Source: Parascedosporium putredinis
Taxonomy: Eukaryota > Ascomycota > Sordariomycetes > Microascales > Microascaceae
Assembly (NCBI GenBank): GCA_949357655.1
Contig: CASHTG010000001.1
Span: forward strand, 2,790,001-2,854,000
Direction of reading: 5' to 3'
Length of the DNA stretch: 64,000 bases
Part shown: positions 1 to 11,560 of the stretch, piece by piece
Layout: every line of letters begins with the position of its first letter
How positions within the stretch are numbered: position 1 is the first letter of the stretch
The notes under the pieces: model-generated
What the model saw: the letters and a program-made list of their open reading frames with translations, nothing else
The model's database searches: none
What the model was told of the DNA's origin: nothing
Translations under genes and position numbers: made by a program

Positions 1-376
1 GGCGGAGGTGCCTCGCCACGATGAGAATCAGCACGATTGGGGAAACGCGGCGATTGGTTTCGGGTGCGGAAGGCAGCGGGGTACGAAAAATAGCCGTTGC
101 GAAGGGGAAATCTCGATGCCGCTTATTATTTGAAGTATCGGGACTCGGTCGCAAGTTCAAAGAGGCTTCTTCGTCGGATGTGGACGAGTATGAGCGTCCT
201 CGTCACGTTGGCGAATTCGGGGTGGAAGCTGTTGGATTTTGCGTCCACAGGTTGGGTGTGGATGAAGTGGCGGGTTGGTTCATGGGACGTTACGGGCGGG
301 AGACTGAAAGGACTGGGGTGTTGAAGTCCCTGGTTCAGTCGGCGGGTGGGTTCGAGGATTGCTCCATCAAAGTTGG

Positions 377-446
377 GTGCGTGGGTGTGGGTGTGGGTGT
401 TGGGTGTGGGTGTTGGGTGGTGCAGGGTGGTGCAGGGTGGTGTAGC
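377..446. repeat. GGGTGT-type minisatellite
   Basis: A run of GGTGTGGGTGTT-like units is followed by three copies of GGTGGTGCAG-type units. It is G-rich on the plus strand. The units do not match the usual fungal telomere unit TTAGGG, so this is an internal simple repeat. Confidence 0.7.
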
Positions 447-2717
447 ACAGTTCAAATGTTTTGTGTGGTGGCCTGGCCGGTGCTGGCAATTGATCCTCCA
501 TCAATTGATGCAGAACTAAATGGATCAACGATGAATCAACATTGCTCAATTCCCCAGACCCCATGAAAACCTTTGCTCGTAGGGCTGCAATAAACGGTGG
601 GCACACCACAGAGTCGCGCAGTCAGCCCGTCAGCCAACACAGACTTTGAGCCAAACCGGCCAGTTTAAGAGCCTCTGACCAGTCCAGAGTTCCCCCATCC
701 TAACAATATTTCGAGGTATTGATCTGGAGAGGTAATGATGTTCAAACTCCCAGATTGTCGCGCCGAGTGCTTGGCGAGTTCAGTGCTAGTTCCACGCTGT
801 GCTGCCACGCCCTCCAACCAGGCTGGGTTGTGCCGTATTATTTCTAGCTACTTGGCTGAATATCCACAGATGATCCGTAAATGCTTGTAAGATTGATCCA
901 CATGGAGGCATCCAAGCATCCAACCGATTAGGCGGCCTCATGGCCGGCCAAGCAATGGAACCCATCCATTGACTTGTCAAGTCAATGTTGGGATCAAATT
1001 AAGGAAATATTGGATCAGCGACGGCGACCCGTCTGCTCGCCAAACCTATCTATGGATCTCAGCCTCTACAATTTACCGACGAGAAAACGCCCAAGCCCAC
1101 GCTCCAAGACAATCCAAGTCCAGGCTTCTGGTGTTCGAATGGCCACGGAGAACTCCTAAGAACGGCATGATTTGCATCTTAGCCCATGGTGGCTCCTGAG
1201 AAAGAAACGGGCCTCAAAGAGACAAAGTCCTAGAAATATCTAATTCATTAGCAATCCAAGATCACCCCACCACCACACATGTAGGATTGGAGTGCACATA
1301 CTCATCGCCACGGAGCTGCTGGAGGTAACAATCAATCACTGTCCGCAGTCAGATGTACCCCTAATGTCAATCTTGCTGGTCGATACGCCCAGGAGGAGTA
1401 ATGTAATTGATCTATTACGCCGCATCGACTATTACCAGGCCTCAAAAGTATGAAAATAATGATAAAATAGAGGATGAAAAAGCCTCATCAACATAATATA
1501 GATAGAGGTTCGCTTCTTTATTGAAGTCACAAAGATCCATCGCGAAGGCTTTGGGCGATGGCCAAGGAAGGCACATTCCATCCACCAACCCCTTCACTTT
1601 CACAGGCAAATTTCGAAAGGCCGGATGTCGAGGACAAAGGCATCTGACATCGATTCGGAGAAAAAGAAAAGATGGAATTCAGCGTACTTCCCGGCAGCTT
1701 CCTGTCTTATTCTGGCCCATGTCACCCACGCTACCTTCAGATCCGGAGTCTCGAGTCTTCGTGCTGTGCAACTCCGCCAAGCCGTTACAGGTCAACACTC
1801 CACCCGAAGAAGGTCTGGGAGCAAGGTCTCACTGCCGGGACAAATCTGACAGGCTAAGAGGGACAACACTGCTGCTCATTGAAAAGAGAAAGGGGGAAAT
1901 TGGGCCAGGCAATGCAGTCAGAGAAGAGAGCCTAGACCACAACATTCAGAAAGTCGATAAACGTCTATCAATAGCGCCTTTGGGCCAATGGACGTGGGTG
2001 GGCGTTGTAAACCAGGCCCGGGCCTTCCAGCTCTGGCGGACTGGCCCGCTAGGCATGCTAGCAAGAGATGGATCCATCCATTGGATCCATTTGAGCAGAG
2101 CTGTGTTTGCTCTCACTTGTCTCACGCTCCGTGAACCGTGTGGCCGATCCTCAAAACGCATTCCTCCGTCCCCTTCGGATTCCCGAAATGAAGAAGTTTA
2201 GCTCTTATTAGTGGCGAACCCAGCCAGGAGTCTAAAGGTAAAAGGTGCGCGACTCCAACCCAACAGGAAAAAGAATAGAATTAAAACAAACCATCCAGCA
2301 AGATGGTGAAAGGAATCGTCGTCGCCAATATTCCTTGGTAGACTTGGTGGCAAGAGGGGCCGAAGACATCTTCACCTCACTCGCGTGGATCTTTTCCGCA
2401 AAGTCAGGACCGACCCTGGACTACCAACTGCTCCCTCTCTCTGACCGGCCTACATTCCATCCCGCGGATTTTGATCAGCGCGCCCAATCAATTCCCCTCA
2501 CTCTTTTTGTTCGTTGGGGGAATTCGCAAATGTCCCCGGAAATACCAGGTGCGTTCGCGTCAAAGAAACTCGAGAGTTCAGTGAGAGTTACCATCCCCGT
2601 CTTGGCTAGCACCTTTGTCAGTTACGTGTGTGCAAGAATGCACAGTAAACTAAGGGAAGAATGAGTAATATTGAGCGCCCTCATCCGGGAAACTGGGCCG
2701 CGTCCATCTATATGTGC

Positions 2718-2752
2718 CAAAAATAAAATAAAAATAAAAATAAAAATAAAAT
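2718..2752. repeat. (AAAAT)n microsatellite
   Basis: Repeated AAAAT/AAAATA units are visible as a near-perfect tract. Nothing suggests a function. Confidence 0.8.
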
Positions 2753-3242
2753 TGAAAGACGAAGTACAAGGATGAAAGACCAGGCCCTGCGCACCAAGCA
2801 GGATCTTGAAGGAAGCCAGCGCAGTTCGTATCCGTCGACGCAAGATTCCACTTCCTCGTCAGCATCTGGCATGCCCACAACTACGTGCGACATGCTGAGC
2901 TCCTTACATAAACTGCCCTTAGTCGAAACGAGTGGACACTCGGACGGGCCAAACCCGCCATCAGCTCCTCTTCCAATGCGCAGTTGTCGCCACAGCCAGC
3001 CAGCTCCTTTTCTTGCACGGTGGTAAGTGGCAAGCGCAAGCTACGTTGATCATTGAGTGTTTAAAGGAGAGTAGGCACATTCGTCGTCAACTCATGTCCA
3101 GCCATATCAGCTGAACGAACTCTTGGTCAGCCGTGCCTCGTCCAAGGCCTCCGATCTCCAAAGATGTCTCATTCTTACACTGTGCCGCAGACAGCGAAAC
3201 CCTCATGTCTCTCCAGTCAAGGATATTAAAAGGCAGAGCATA

Positions 3243-3308
3243 TGAAAAGAAAAATAAATAAATAAATAAAAAATGAAAAGAGAAAAATGAAAAGAGAAAA
3301 CAAAAAGA
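3243..3308. repeat. A-rich tract with (AAAT)n core
   Basis: A (TAAA)n core at about 3251-3271 is followed by two GAAAAGAGAAAAAT-like units. It is a simple low-complexity tract. Confidence 0.7.
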
Positions 3309-4156
3309 CGAGGAGATAAGATCGACATGAGGTTCTGAAGAATATCATCGGGGCATCACCAGGAGGTTACGCCTCGACGTTCTTGAAACAGCTCGTGTTC
3401 GGAACATACAGGTCTTGGCATTCGCCCATCGCCTCTTCCCTTCTTGGCTTGGTTAATCTCTGGTTTGGGCCTTGCACCTGAGCCAACTTCTAGTGTTCTA
3501 GTGTAGGAGCCACCCTTCCCCCAGCTTATTATACCAGCAATGCCCATGGTCTCTACATCAATTACTTGTAGTATCAAATAATTCCCTATGCCGTAGATCG
3601 GCCATGTGCCTCGTTGCCGATATCCACCCGTCGCCTAGACTTGATGGGCCACTGGTAACGAGCAAGAGTGGAGTTGGTTGACAAAGGGAGCCAATTGCGC
3701 CACCTCCGCACGGAAGGTACAGAGGGGGAAGGTTTGCAATTGGAAAGGACCAGCGACGCTACCATCGGTTTGTAAGCAGGAGAGACGAAAATTACCACCG
3801 CAATGCCGTTCCGAGTCTGTTACGTACAACTCCAGCGAGGACTAGGAAGGTATAGTGTAGCAACTGATATGACGGCATGTCGAGTCAAGGGTACGGGAAG
3901 CACGGTGTCGAAGCTTGTGAACTGGAGCGGGGCACGCGTTTTCCCCGCTGCCGGCCAGACATCGGATCTCCGACTCTTTCCTTCTTCTCGGTTCTGTGCA
4001 CATGAGGTAATAGTTTCTAGATCTTTTCTCTATCTCCTTGATTCCCCCAAGATTTTCCTGTTGTCTTTTTCATCAAAATCCATCCACTTTCAACCCCATT
4101 CCATCTCGGAAACGCATCTTAAACCACCAAACCGGGTAATACAAGTTTAGTTCAAA

Positions 4157-5017
4157 ATGGTCAAGGCTGGTAAGATAGTCCTTTGCACCCTCGAACCCCA
4201 CCATCCCAACTATCAAGGTCCTTTGGAGGGGTGTGCTGCTTGTCACAAGTCCCTATGAGCAGGTTTACGGGTCATTCTGCAAGGCACGGCGTGGCAGTTT
4301 ACTGAATGCTTTAACCCGCTTGTTCCTGGCCATCGGGACGTGATGCTAATACGCCGGGTGTGTAGTTTGCGTCGTTCGCGGTGACTCGAATGTCAAGGGC
4401 ACTATTGTCTTTGAACAGGAGTCGGAGTCCGCCCCCACCACCATCACCTGGGATATCTCCGGTCATGATGCTAATGCCAAGCGTGGCATGCACATTCACA
4501 CCTTTGGCGACAACACCAACGGCTGCACCTCTGCCGGTCCTCACTGTATGTGTGCTCTTTCTGGTGTCCTATATACTCCCCAGCACCGATAGAATGCCCC
4601 TTGCTAATGCCGCCGACCCAAAGTCAACCCCCATGGCAAGAGCCATGGTGCCCCTCAGGATTCCGATCGCCATGTCGGTGACCTCGGCAACATTGAGACT
4701 GATGCCCAGGGCAACTCCAAGGGTTCCGTTTCTGACAGCTTTGTCAAGCTGATCGGCCCCGAGAGCGTTGTTGGAGTATGACTCGCCCGATGCCCTCCCT
4801 AATCTTGGCCGAGGCTAACTATATATTCACAGCGCACCATCGTTGTCCACGCTGGCACTGATGACCTCGGCAAGGGTGGAAACGAGGAGAGCTTGAAGAC
4901 TGGCAACGCTGGTCCCCGCCCCGCTTGCGGTAAGTTGTGGTGGGCTCCCAAGTGGCATGCGGGTCAAAGAATCGTAGCTAATCAGACCTTCCAGGCGTCA
5001 TCGGCATCACCTCTTAA
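4157..5017 (+). CDS. sod1: Cu,Zn superoxide dismutase
   Basis: Converts superoxide to hydrogen peroxide and oxygen in the cytosol and mitochondrial intermembrane space. Five exons (4157-4169, 4366-4545, 4624-4775, 4833-4929, 4995-5017) with GT-AG introns give exactly 154 residues, the usual family length. Copper ligands are seen in GMHIHTFGD and [11 protein letters not shown], the zinc-site histidine and aspartate in DRHVGDLGN, and a further copper histidine in [10 protein letters not shown]. The C-terminal region holds the conserved [10 protein letters not shown] with the disulfide cysteine. The protein starts MVKA, typical of fungal SOD1, and the first intron splits codon 5, so the start is secure. 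There is no signal peptide. Unlike several neighbours, this gene shows no frame break. A CT-rich leader precedes it. Confidence 0.97.
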
Positions 5018-6449
5018 GCGTCGTTTCGCTCAGCTAGAACCTTTGACTTCAAGGACCGTAAGCCTATAATCCATCGGAACATGGACTGCTCCAGAACGTG
5101 CAATGGAATCGCGCTGCTTTGAGTAGCCGTAATACAGCTTAGCCCGCTCATAAAGAATGAAAGAACGAAAGAAAGAAAAAGCGAGTATTAAGTTGATCCG
5201 AGGCCCCAAATATTGTCCGGCAGTGAACTTGTAATGTCTGTAAAATTACCACCTGGGTTGTCTGTCACTTTTGCCTCTCATCGTTTTAAGCGTTTCGTTC
5301 GTTGCAGCCAGAGATAGCTCCAAGAGCTTGAGCCATGGGATGCTCAGAGCTTGCCAGCTTCCTCCTATCATTCCGCACAGTGTGAACTCGGACACTGTGA
5401 GGGGTAGTAGTCTGAGCCGCTTTGCTCAAACAGCGAACGCACGCACGCACGCACACACACACACAATGGATATATCGATTATATACACACAAAAGAGAGG
5501 TGCCACAAAACAACAAAATCCCAAATTCTGCGAATGGCCTAACCAGACCACCCAACATGAGTAGACAGAAGCGCAGTGTCCAGGTCCAATTTCCCTAACC
5601 CATTGACCTGTACATTCATCGGGAAGCAAGGCGCTTGATCTTAGACTCGGTGACCACTTGGGGACGGTCTATAAAGCTCAAGGAGAGAGTAGGGGCAAAA
5701 GAGCAAGGAGGTGGAGCTTCGCTTCGGGACATCGAATCAGTAGAATACCTGGGGCCGTCAACCCACACGCAATTTAGCATCGAATAGTTCCGTCATTGAT
5801 GGTTCTCCTGACCCCGCAATCCTGTGCAATCAGCGGCCTAATGGCATCAATGGATCGCGCCACTTGGCCTGGAGAGGGTAGAAACCGAGGGTGGTGTCCC
5901 TGAAACAACCATTGTGCCCAGAAGACCCCCGCCCTGGCCTCTGCCCACGCAGCACTGTCTCCATTAGGCTGGGGGATGCTAATGTCGGTGTGGTGCGTGG
6001 GCATGTTAACACGTCGACCCTGCCCTTGACATCTCCATACTTGAATCTTCGCTTTTGAGTGAGTACCCTCGATATCCCTTCTTCCCATCTCCTCACACCT
6101 TCTACATTCGAAGGCTCTTTTGGTGAGTTGGTGTTCTTGGCCTACAATATCACCCTGTTACACACATCCACTCGGCGCGTGCGTAGAGAAGCACCTCTAG
6201 CTGGCAAGCAGCTCCCGAGCCTAACCCTCTCGTCGCGCATATCACGACTGCTCCCCGCCCTGCGTAGCCCATCACCCCATCATCCCCAGACAAGCACAAG
6301 CTCAGGATCGGTTCACAGTGGATGGTTTGACATACACAAATCTACGACAAGCTAGATCATCTCGCTAATTGCTTCGTTCTCCTCTTTATAGACATCCCAT
6401 CCTCTACGAAGTCACCGGCTCCTCGCCTGACCCCCCTCGGATCCCCAAT
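5018..6449. other. intergenic region and leader of the Tudor-SN gene
   Basis: No gene seen. It holds GAAA-rich sequence at about 5158-5180, a (GCAC)n/(AC)n tract at 5437-5465, and probably the promoter and leader of the next gene. A GTGAGT at 6059-6064 and a TTTATAG with an upstream GCTAAT at 6364-6391 could bound a leader intron of about 330 bases; this is inference. Confidence 0.5.
5437..5465. repeat. (GCAC)n/(AC)n microsatellite
   Basis: Four CGCA-type units run into an (AC)n tract. It is a simple repeat between sod1 and the Tudor-SN gene. Confidence 0.8.
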
Positions 6450-9105
6450 ATGGCTACTGGTAAACAGCTTCTCGGTTACTGCAAAAGCGTCCTCAGTGGC
6501 GACACAATCGTGATTGGCAATCCGAACAATGCGTCTGCTGAGCGTAATCTGTCTTTGGCCTACGTCAGTGCCCCCATCTAAAGAAGGAGGGCGACGAGCC
6601 GTTCGCTTTCCAGTCTCGCGAGTTTATACGCAACCTTGCCCTCGGAAAGCCCGTTCTCTTCACCGTCCTATATACCATCCCTTCGACCGGCCGCGAGTTT
6701 GGCATTGTCAAGATCAAGGATGGCCCCGACCTGCCCGACGAGCTCGTAAAGGAGGGCTGGGTCAAGGTTCGGGAAGACGCTGGCAAGAAGGAGTCCGACG
6801 AGGACATTCTTCAACGGTTGGAGAACCTCCGCACCCTCGAGTCCGAGGCAAAGGCTCAAGAAAAGGGGCTGTGGTCTGGTGCGAGCGGCGTGATCCAGGT
6901 CCAGAACGATTTAGGAGATCCTAGCTTCCTCAAGGAATGGTCTGGAAAGACCGTCGATGGCATCGTCGAGCGTGTTTTTGCGGGCGACCGCCTCCTCACG
7001 AGGCTAATTTTGTCCGACAAGAAGCACCTTCAGGTGATGACCCTCGTTGCCGGCATCCGCACCCCTTCAACCCAGCGCACCATCCCCTCCACCGGACAAG
7101 TCCAACCTGCCGAGGAGTTCGGCAACGAAGCCAAGGCGTTTGTAGAATCCCGTCTCCTCCAGAGGCAGGTCAAGGTCCAAATTGTTGGCGCCAGCCCCAA
7201 GGCCAGCTCGTCGCCGAGGTCATTCACCCCCGAGGCAACATTGCTGAGTTCCTCCTCCAGGATGGCTTGGCCAAGTGCAATGATTTCCACTCCACCATGC
7301 TTGGCTCGAGGATGCCTGCCCTTCGCGCCGCCGAGAAGCAGGCGCAGGGTAAGAAACTCCGTCTTCATAAGAACCATGTGAGCAAGGAAGGTGCCGGGGC
7401 ACTGGACATGATTGTGTCCAAGGTTATTAGTGCGGACACCATCATCGTCCGCAACAAGGCCGGCGATGTCGAGAAGCGCATCAGTCTCAGCAGCATCAGG
7501 GGACCCCGAACCAACGAGCAAAGCGAGGCGCCGTTTAGGGAAGAGGCCAAGGAATTCGTGCGCAAGCGACTCATTGGAAAGCACGTGAGCATGAGTGTAG
7601 ACGGGTCCAAACCCGCCACCGATGGCTTCGAGGCTCGCGATGTCGCCACAGTCACGGAGAAGGGCAAGAACATTGGGCTCGCCGTTGTGCAGGAGGGCTG
7701 GGCGTCTGTAATTAGGCACCGAAAGGACGACACCGATCGCGCCGCTAATTACGATGAGCTCCTCGCCGCCCAGGAAACGGCCAAGACCGAGAAGAAGGGC
7801 ATGTGGTCCGGAAAGCCCTCAAGGCTAAGCAGTACGCCGATGCCTCGAATCCCTACAAAAGGCCAAGGTACAACTCGCGAGTCTCCAGAGGCAGAGCAAG
7901 ATTCCAGGCATCGTCGATTTCTGCAAGTCGGGATCCAGGTTCACGATTCTCATTCCCCGGGAGAGCATCAAGATCACAATGGTTCTCGGTGGAATTCGCG
8001 CTCCGAGGGCACCACGTCTTCCGAACGACAAGGGTGATCCGTTTGGTCAGGAGGCCCTGGACCTCGCCAACCGCCGCTGCAACCAGCGAGACTGCGAGAT
8101 CGACATCACCGATATCGACAAGGTTGGTGGATTTATCGGAGCTCTCTACATCAACCGCGAAAACTTTGCCAAGGTGTTGGTGGAAGAAGGTCTTGCGTCG
8201 GTCCACGCCTACTCTGCGGAGAGGTCAAGAACCCCGCAGAGCTTTTCGCTGCCGAGAAGAAGGCCAAGGAGGCCCGGAGCGGTATGTGGCATGACTGGGA
8301 TCCCTCTCAGGAAGAGGGCGAGGAGGAACCAGCCCCCGTCGAGACCTCTAGCGGATCTGTTGATGCGGGCTCGAAGAAGCCCACCGACTACCGCGACGTG
8401 GTCATCACGAGCATCGACGACAATGGAAAGTTGAAGCTCCAAGAGATTGGTCAGGGAACGGCCGCCCTCGAGACCCTCATGTCCGCGTTTAAGAAGTTCC
8501 ACCTCGACTCCAAGAACAATGCCCCCTCAAGGACGCCCCCAAGACCGGAGACTATGTCGCGGCCAAGTTCTCGGCTGACGGGCAATGGTATCGCGCTCGC
8601 ATCCGATCGAACGATAGGGGTGCCAAGATTGCCGAGGTCGTCTATATCGACTACGGAAACACGGAGAAGATTCCGTGGGCTAACCTCAGGCCTCTCTCCC
8701 AGCCCGAGTTCAACACGCAGAAGCTGAAGCCGCAGGCCGTTGATGCGTCCCTGTCCTTTATCCAACTCCCTACCGCCCCCACTACTTTTCTGATGCCTTG
8801 GGATTCATCAACGAGATCACCGAGGAAAGCGCCTGGTCGGCAGTTTCGATTTCGTAGATGCCAAGGAGAACATCAGCTACGTCACTCTCTACGACCCGAA
8901 ATCTTCCAATGAACTGCCGGGTCCCCTGGAGTCGATCAACCGGGACGTCGTAGCAGGCGGCTACGGCATGGTTGCTAGGAAGCTCAAGGCCTGGGAGAGG
9001 GGCAAGGCCTTTGAAGGTATCCTGAAGAACCTGCGAGAGGTGGAGGATGAGGCGAAGAGAGACAGGCTAGGCATGTGGGAGTATGGTGATATCACCGAGG
9101 ACTAA
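6450..9105 (+). CDS. snd1: Tudor staphylococcal nuclease (SND1/Tudor-SN)
   Basis: Multidomain RNA-binding nuclease of the SND1 family, linked in other eukaryotes to RNA decay, stress granules and splicing. The reading starts MATGKQLLGYCKSVLSGDTI, the first SNase-like fold. Further SNase repeats follow (GKTVDGIVERVFAGDRLL, ALDMIVSKVISADTIIV and SGSRFTILIPRESIKI), then a Tudor domain with GQWYRARI and VYIDYGNTE, then a last partial SNase ending RLGMWEYGD. I see no introns. About 885 residues result only if eight single-base losses are allowed, near 6571-6575, 7195-7198, 7816-7818, 7847, 8216-8224, 8522-8526, 8776-8780 and 8826-8832. After each, the continuing frame is immediately family-like, so I read these as sequence errors in one intact gene. 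Confidence 0.93.
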
Positions 9106-9569
9106 GCCGGCTCCCAGCGTAATCACTGCGAGGCGTGGAAGGCATGGACTTGTATTAGGTCGTCAGATAAAGGTGATGGGGGATGGCACTGCGGATCGGG
9201 ATCACAAGGCAGTTGGGTGGTTCCAGCAAGGCGCCGAGGAAAGAAAAAGGAGGGCGGCTACCAAGTTTGCATCTTGACGCGATGGGCAAGGAAGCGGAAC
9301 GGTTTCACGAGACATGCCATCCGAATGAATAGAACGATGAACCCACACCACCCCTCTAGCTCGAGAAATGAGTGAAGTGACGTCTTGGAGAGATCCAAAC
9401 ACCTAAAGAGACATATCCCACCGTTTCAGGCACAGGCACGTAAGTCCCATTCAATTTCATCCTCTCCCTCTCCGTGTGTGCCTGCGCGGGTCTATCAAAG
9501 CCCTTGTATCCTTCCCTCTTCGAGAGAAGGTGGGATAAGGAAAGAGAGATTACGCAAACCAACCCAACC

Positions 9570-9592
9570 AAAAAAAAAAAAAAAAAAAAAAA
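9570..9592. repeat. poly-A tract
   Basis: An uninterrupted run of 23 A residues lies in intergenic DNA. Its exact length is unreliable given the homopolymer problems elsewhere in the window. Confidence 0.85.
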
Positions 9593-11307
9593 GGAAAAGA
9601 TCGTTGAGGCTTGCACGAGTGGGGTCAAGTCAGGTGGAGGGGTGGGGGCGAACAGATCCACCAGGATAAATGGCAAGCGCGGAGGAAGAGGGGAGGGGTA
9701 AAATAGCCAGAAAGGTGGTTGCGCTTGCTTCTTCGAGCTGGCAGCTTTTCACTGTTATCAATGGAGGGACCATGAGAATTTTCGGCCATGCGTCCCTCCA
9801 TTGATGTCTTAAACGGCCCGTGGCAAGAGACATTGAGATCGATCTTGACCTTGTTCGTTTGCCCCATCTTAGAGTTTAAGCGCATCCATCGACTGGCTCA
9901 CAGTCCAATCTCTAAAGGGTGAGATCATTGGAGCTCCTGGAACCCTGAACGCTCCCTGGTTTGAGTTCCGAGGGCGTCCTGCTTTTCCGCATTAGTATGA
10001 GAATGGAGCTTGTTGTGGTGGATCAGACTCGGGAGTGTTGGTGCGCTCCAATCATCAGTGGGAAATCCCCGAGGAGATGACTGTTTGATATCCCCTGGCA
10101 CCTTATAGAGAGGCTCGACTCATTGCTCTCCCAGTCCGTCCTCCTTCTCATCAATTTGTCATCGATTGCTACCAATCCAACAGCAGGTCGAGAAAACGTG
10201 CAAGGTTCGGCATCTCGGGGGTGTGGAAGTGAACGAGTCGTAAAACAGATCAGTTGGATGTCGACTGTGCTTAGGCATTTCCGCGGTGCCACGACCCATT
10301 CAATCTTCCATTGGGGGCGAGATAGGGATGCGACACATCCAGAGATCTTGGCCATCGATAGTTTATGGGCTCGTGACGCACGTTGAAACACCTACTGAAG
10401 GAAGAATGGTGGACAAGGCTCCACCAAGACTATTCCGCGGGATGATGGCACAAGGGAAAAAAAAAAAAACCGCGCTGGGCGCATAGAATAGCCCGCAGAC
10501 AGACGGAGGCGAGACCGGTCGCGGAGGAGGAGGCACACACTTATTTGCCTTGTCCATCTACGAAGTAGCTGTGGCTCTTGTTTTTTTTTTGTAACCCCTC
10601 CCAAGCTGCCTCAGCTTATTTGTAGTCTGCTCACGACTGCCGTCAGCTCCATTCAATGTCACGGATACCTCGACCCAGCAAAGTGAACCGTGGGCGAGAA
10701 CTACACTCAGCATTAATAACCTCTGTACAATTTTTTGGCCGATATCCTGACAATGCGATGATGAATGAAACATTAAAGCTTCCATTCTACTTGCACATCG
10801 TCGTGAACCCCTTCTTAGATGGCCAATGCCAAACTTGCCAATAATATCCGGCTTGTTGACTAGTACGAAGCGTAGTAGCTATTCACCAGTGTAAGCCGTC
10901 GGGTCCGATCCAGAATCTGGCCGACCTGACGCGCCGACCATCAGTGCTGAGCAACCCGCGACAACAGTCCGAGGGTCACATCGTCTACCTGTAGATCCTG
11001 ATACTCCATGCCTTCATCCCACGACAGATTCCAGTCAAACTCCCCGTCCGAAACACCAACCGAGAGCAAACACAAGGGTGTGGGTGGTCTAGAAGCCGCT
11101 TCCGGGAGTCTGTCGTCGGGGAGCTCTGAAGATTAGCTCGCTGAGACGGATAGACGGTGTTAGAAGTAGCTGTTACATAACATGTCGAACACACTAATAC
11201 CTCAGCTTCGGTGTCGCCACATGAGACCAAAACCTTGATCAATTTTAGCCTTAGATTTCTACCAGGCGCTGCTCCCTCCTTCAAGGTGAGTACATGCTAC
11301 GAGCTAC

Positions 11308-11388
11308 GGAGGGCAGGAAGGGGAAGGGGAAGGGGGTCAAAAACAACGTGCATGACCCCTCCTTAACCTTCCTTTCCCTTCCCTTCCT
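11308..11388. repeat. inverted purine/pyrimidine repeat upstream of transaldolase
   Basis: A homopurine tract of AGGGG units (about 11308-11336) is followed some 30 bases on by a homopyrimidine tract of CCTTCC units (about 11367-11388). The two arms are imperfect inverted copies. They lie 170-250 bases before the transaldolase start codon, so they may be part of its promoter; that role is inference. Confidence 0.6.
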
Positions 11389-11560
11389 GAACCTGCTCCT
11401 CGTCGTTCCCATCTTCAACCAAAACACCTCGCGGGAATTAAAGGAAAAAAATTAACTCCTCAACCCATCTCATATTCTTATCCCTAGGTCGAACATTCTC
11501 AGACTCAGTCCACTCTAAACCTTAGCCCTCCGAACCCTCAATCCCTCACCTTCAGTCACC

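Larger units (their letters stand above)
1..4156. other. gene-poor left edge with simple repeats
   Basis: I can support no gene here. The open frames are short, overlap in several frames and resemble no family I know. An open frame at 21-566 runs through a GGGTGT-type repeat and is probably chance, although a terminal exon of a gene lying left of the window cannot be excluded. A-rich microsatellites sit at 2718-2752 and 3243-3308. The last 150 bases before 4157 are CT-rich, as expected for the leader of the following superoxide dismutase gene. Confidence 0.5.
9106..11560. other. intergenic region, no gene seen
   Basis: About 2.4 kb without a supportable gene. It holds a 23-base A run at 9570-9592, shorter A and T runs near 10457-10469 and 10580-10590, and near its right end the promoter and CT-rich leader of the transaldolase gene. 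Confidence 0.55.

Noticed and set aside
377..446. Possible telomere-type repeat
   Set aside because: The units are GGGTGT/GGTGGTGCAG, not TTAGGG, and they lie inside a contig with ordinary DNA to both sides.
6450..9105. SND1 as a pseudogene because of eight frame breaks
   Set aside because: The protein is conserved right through the breaks, and the same deletion pattern affects other conserved genes, which points to sequence error.
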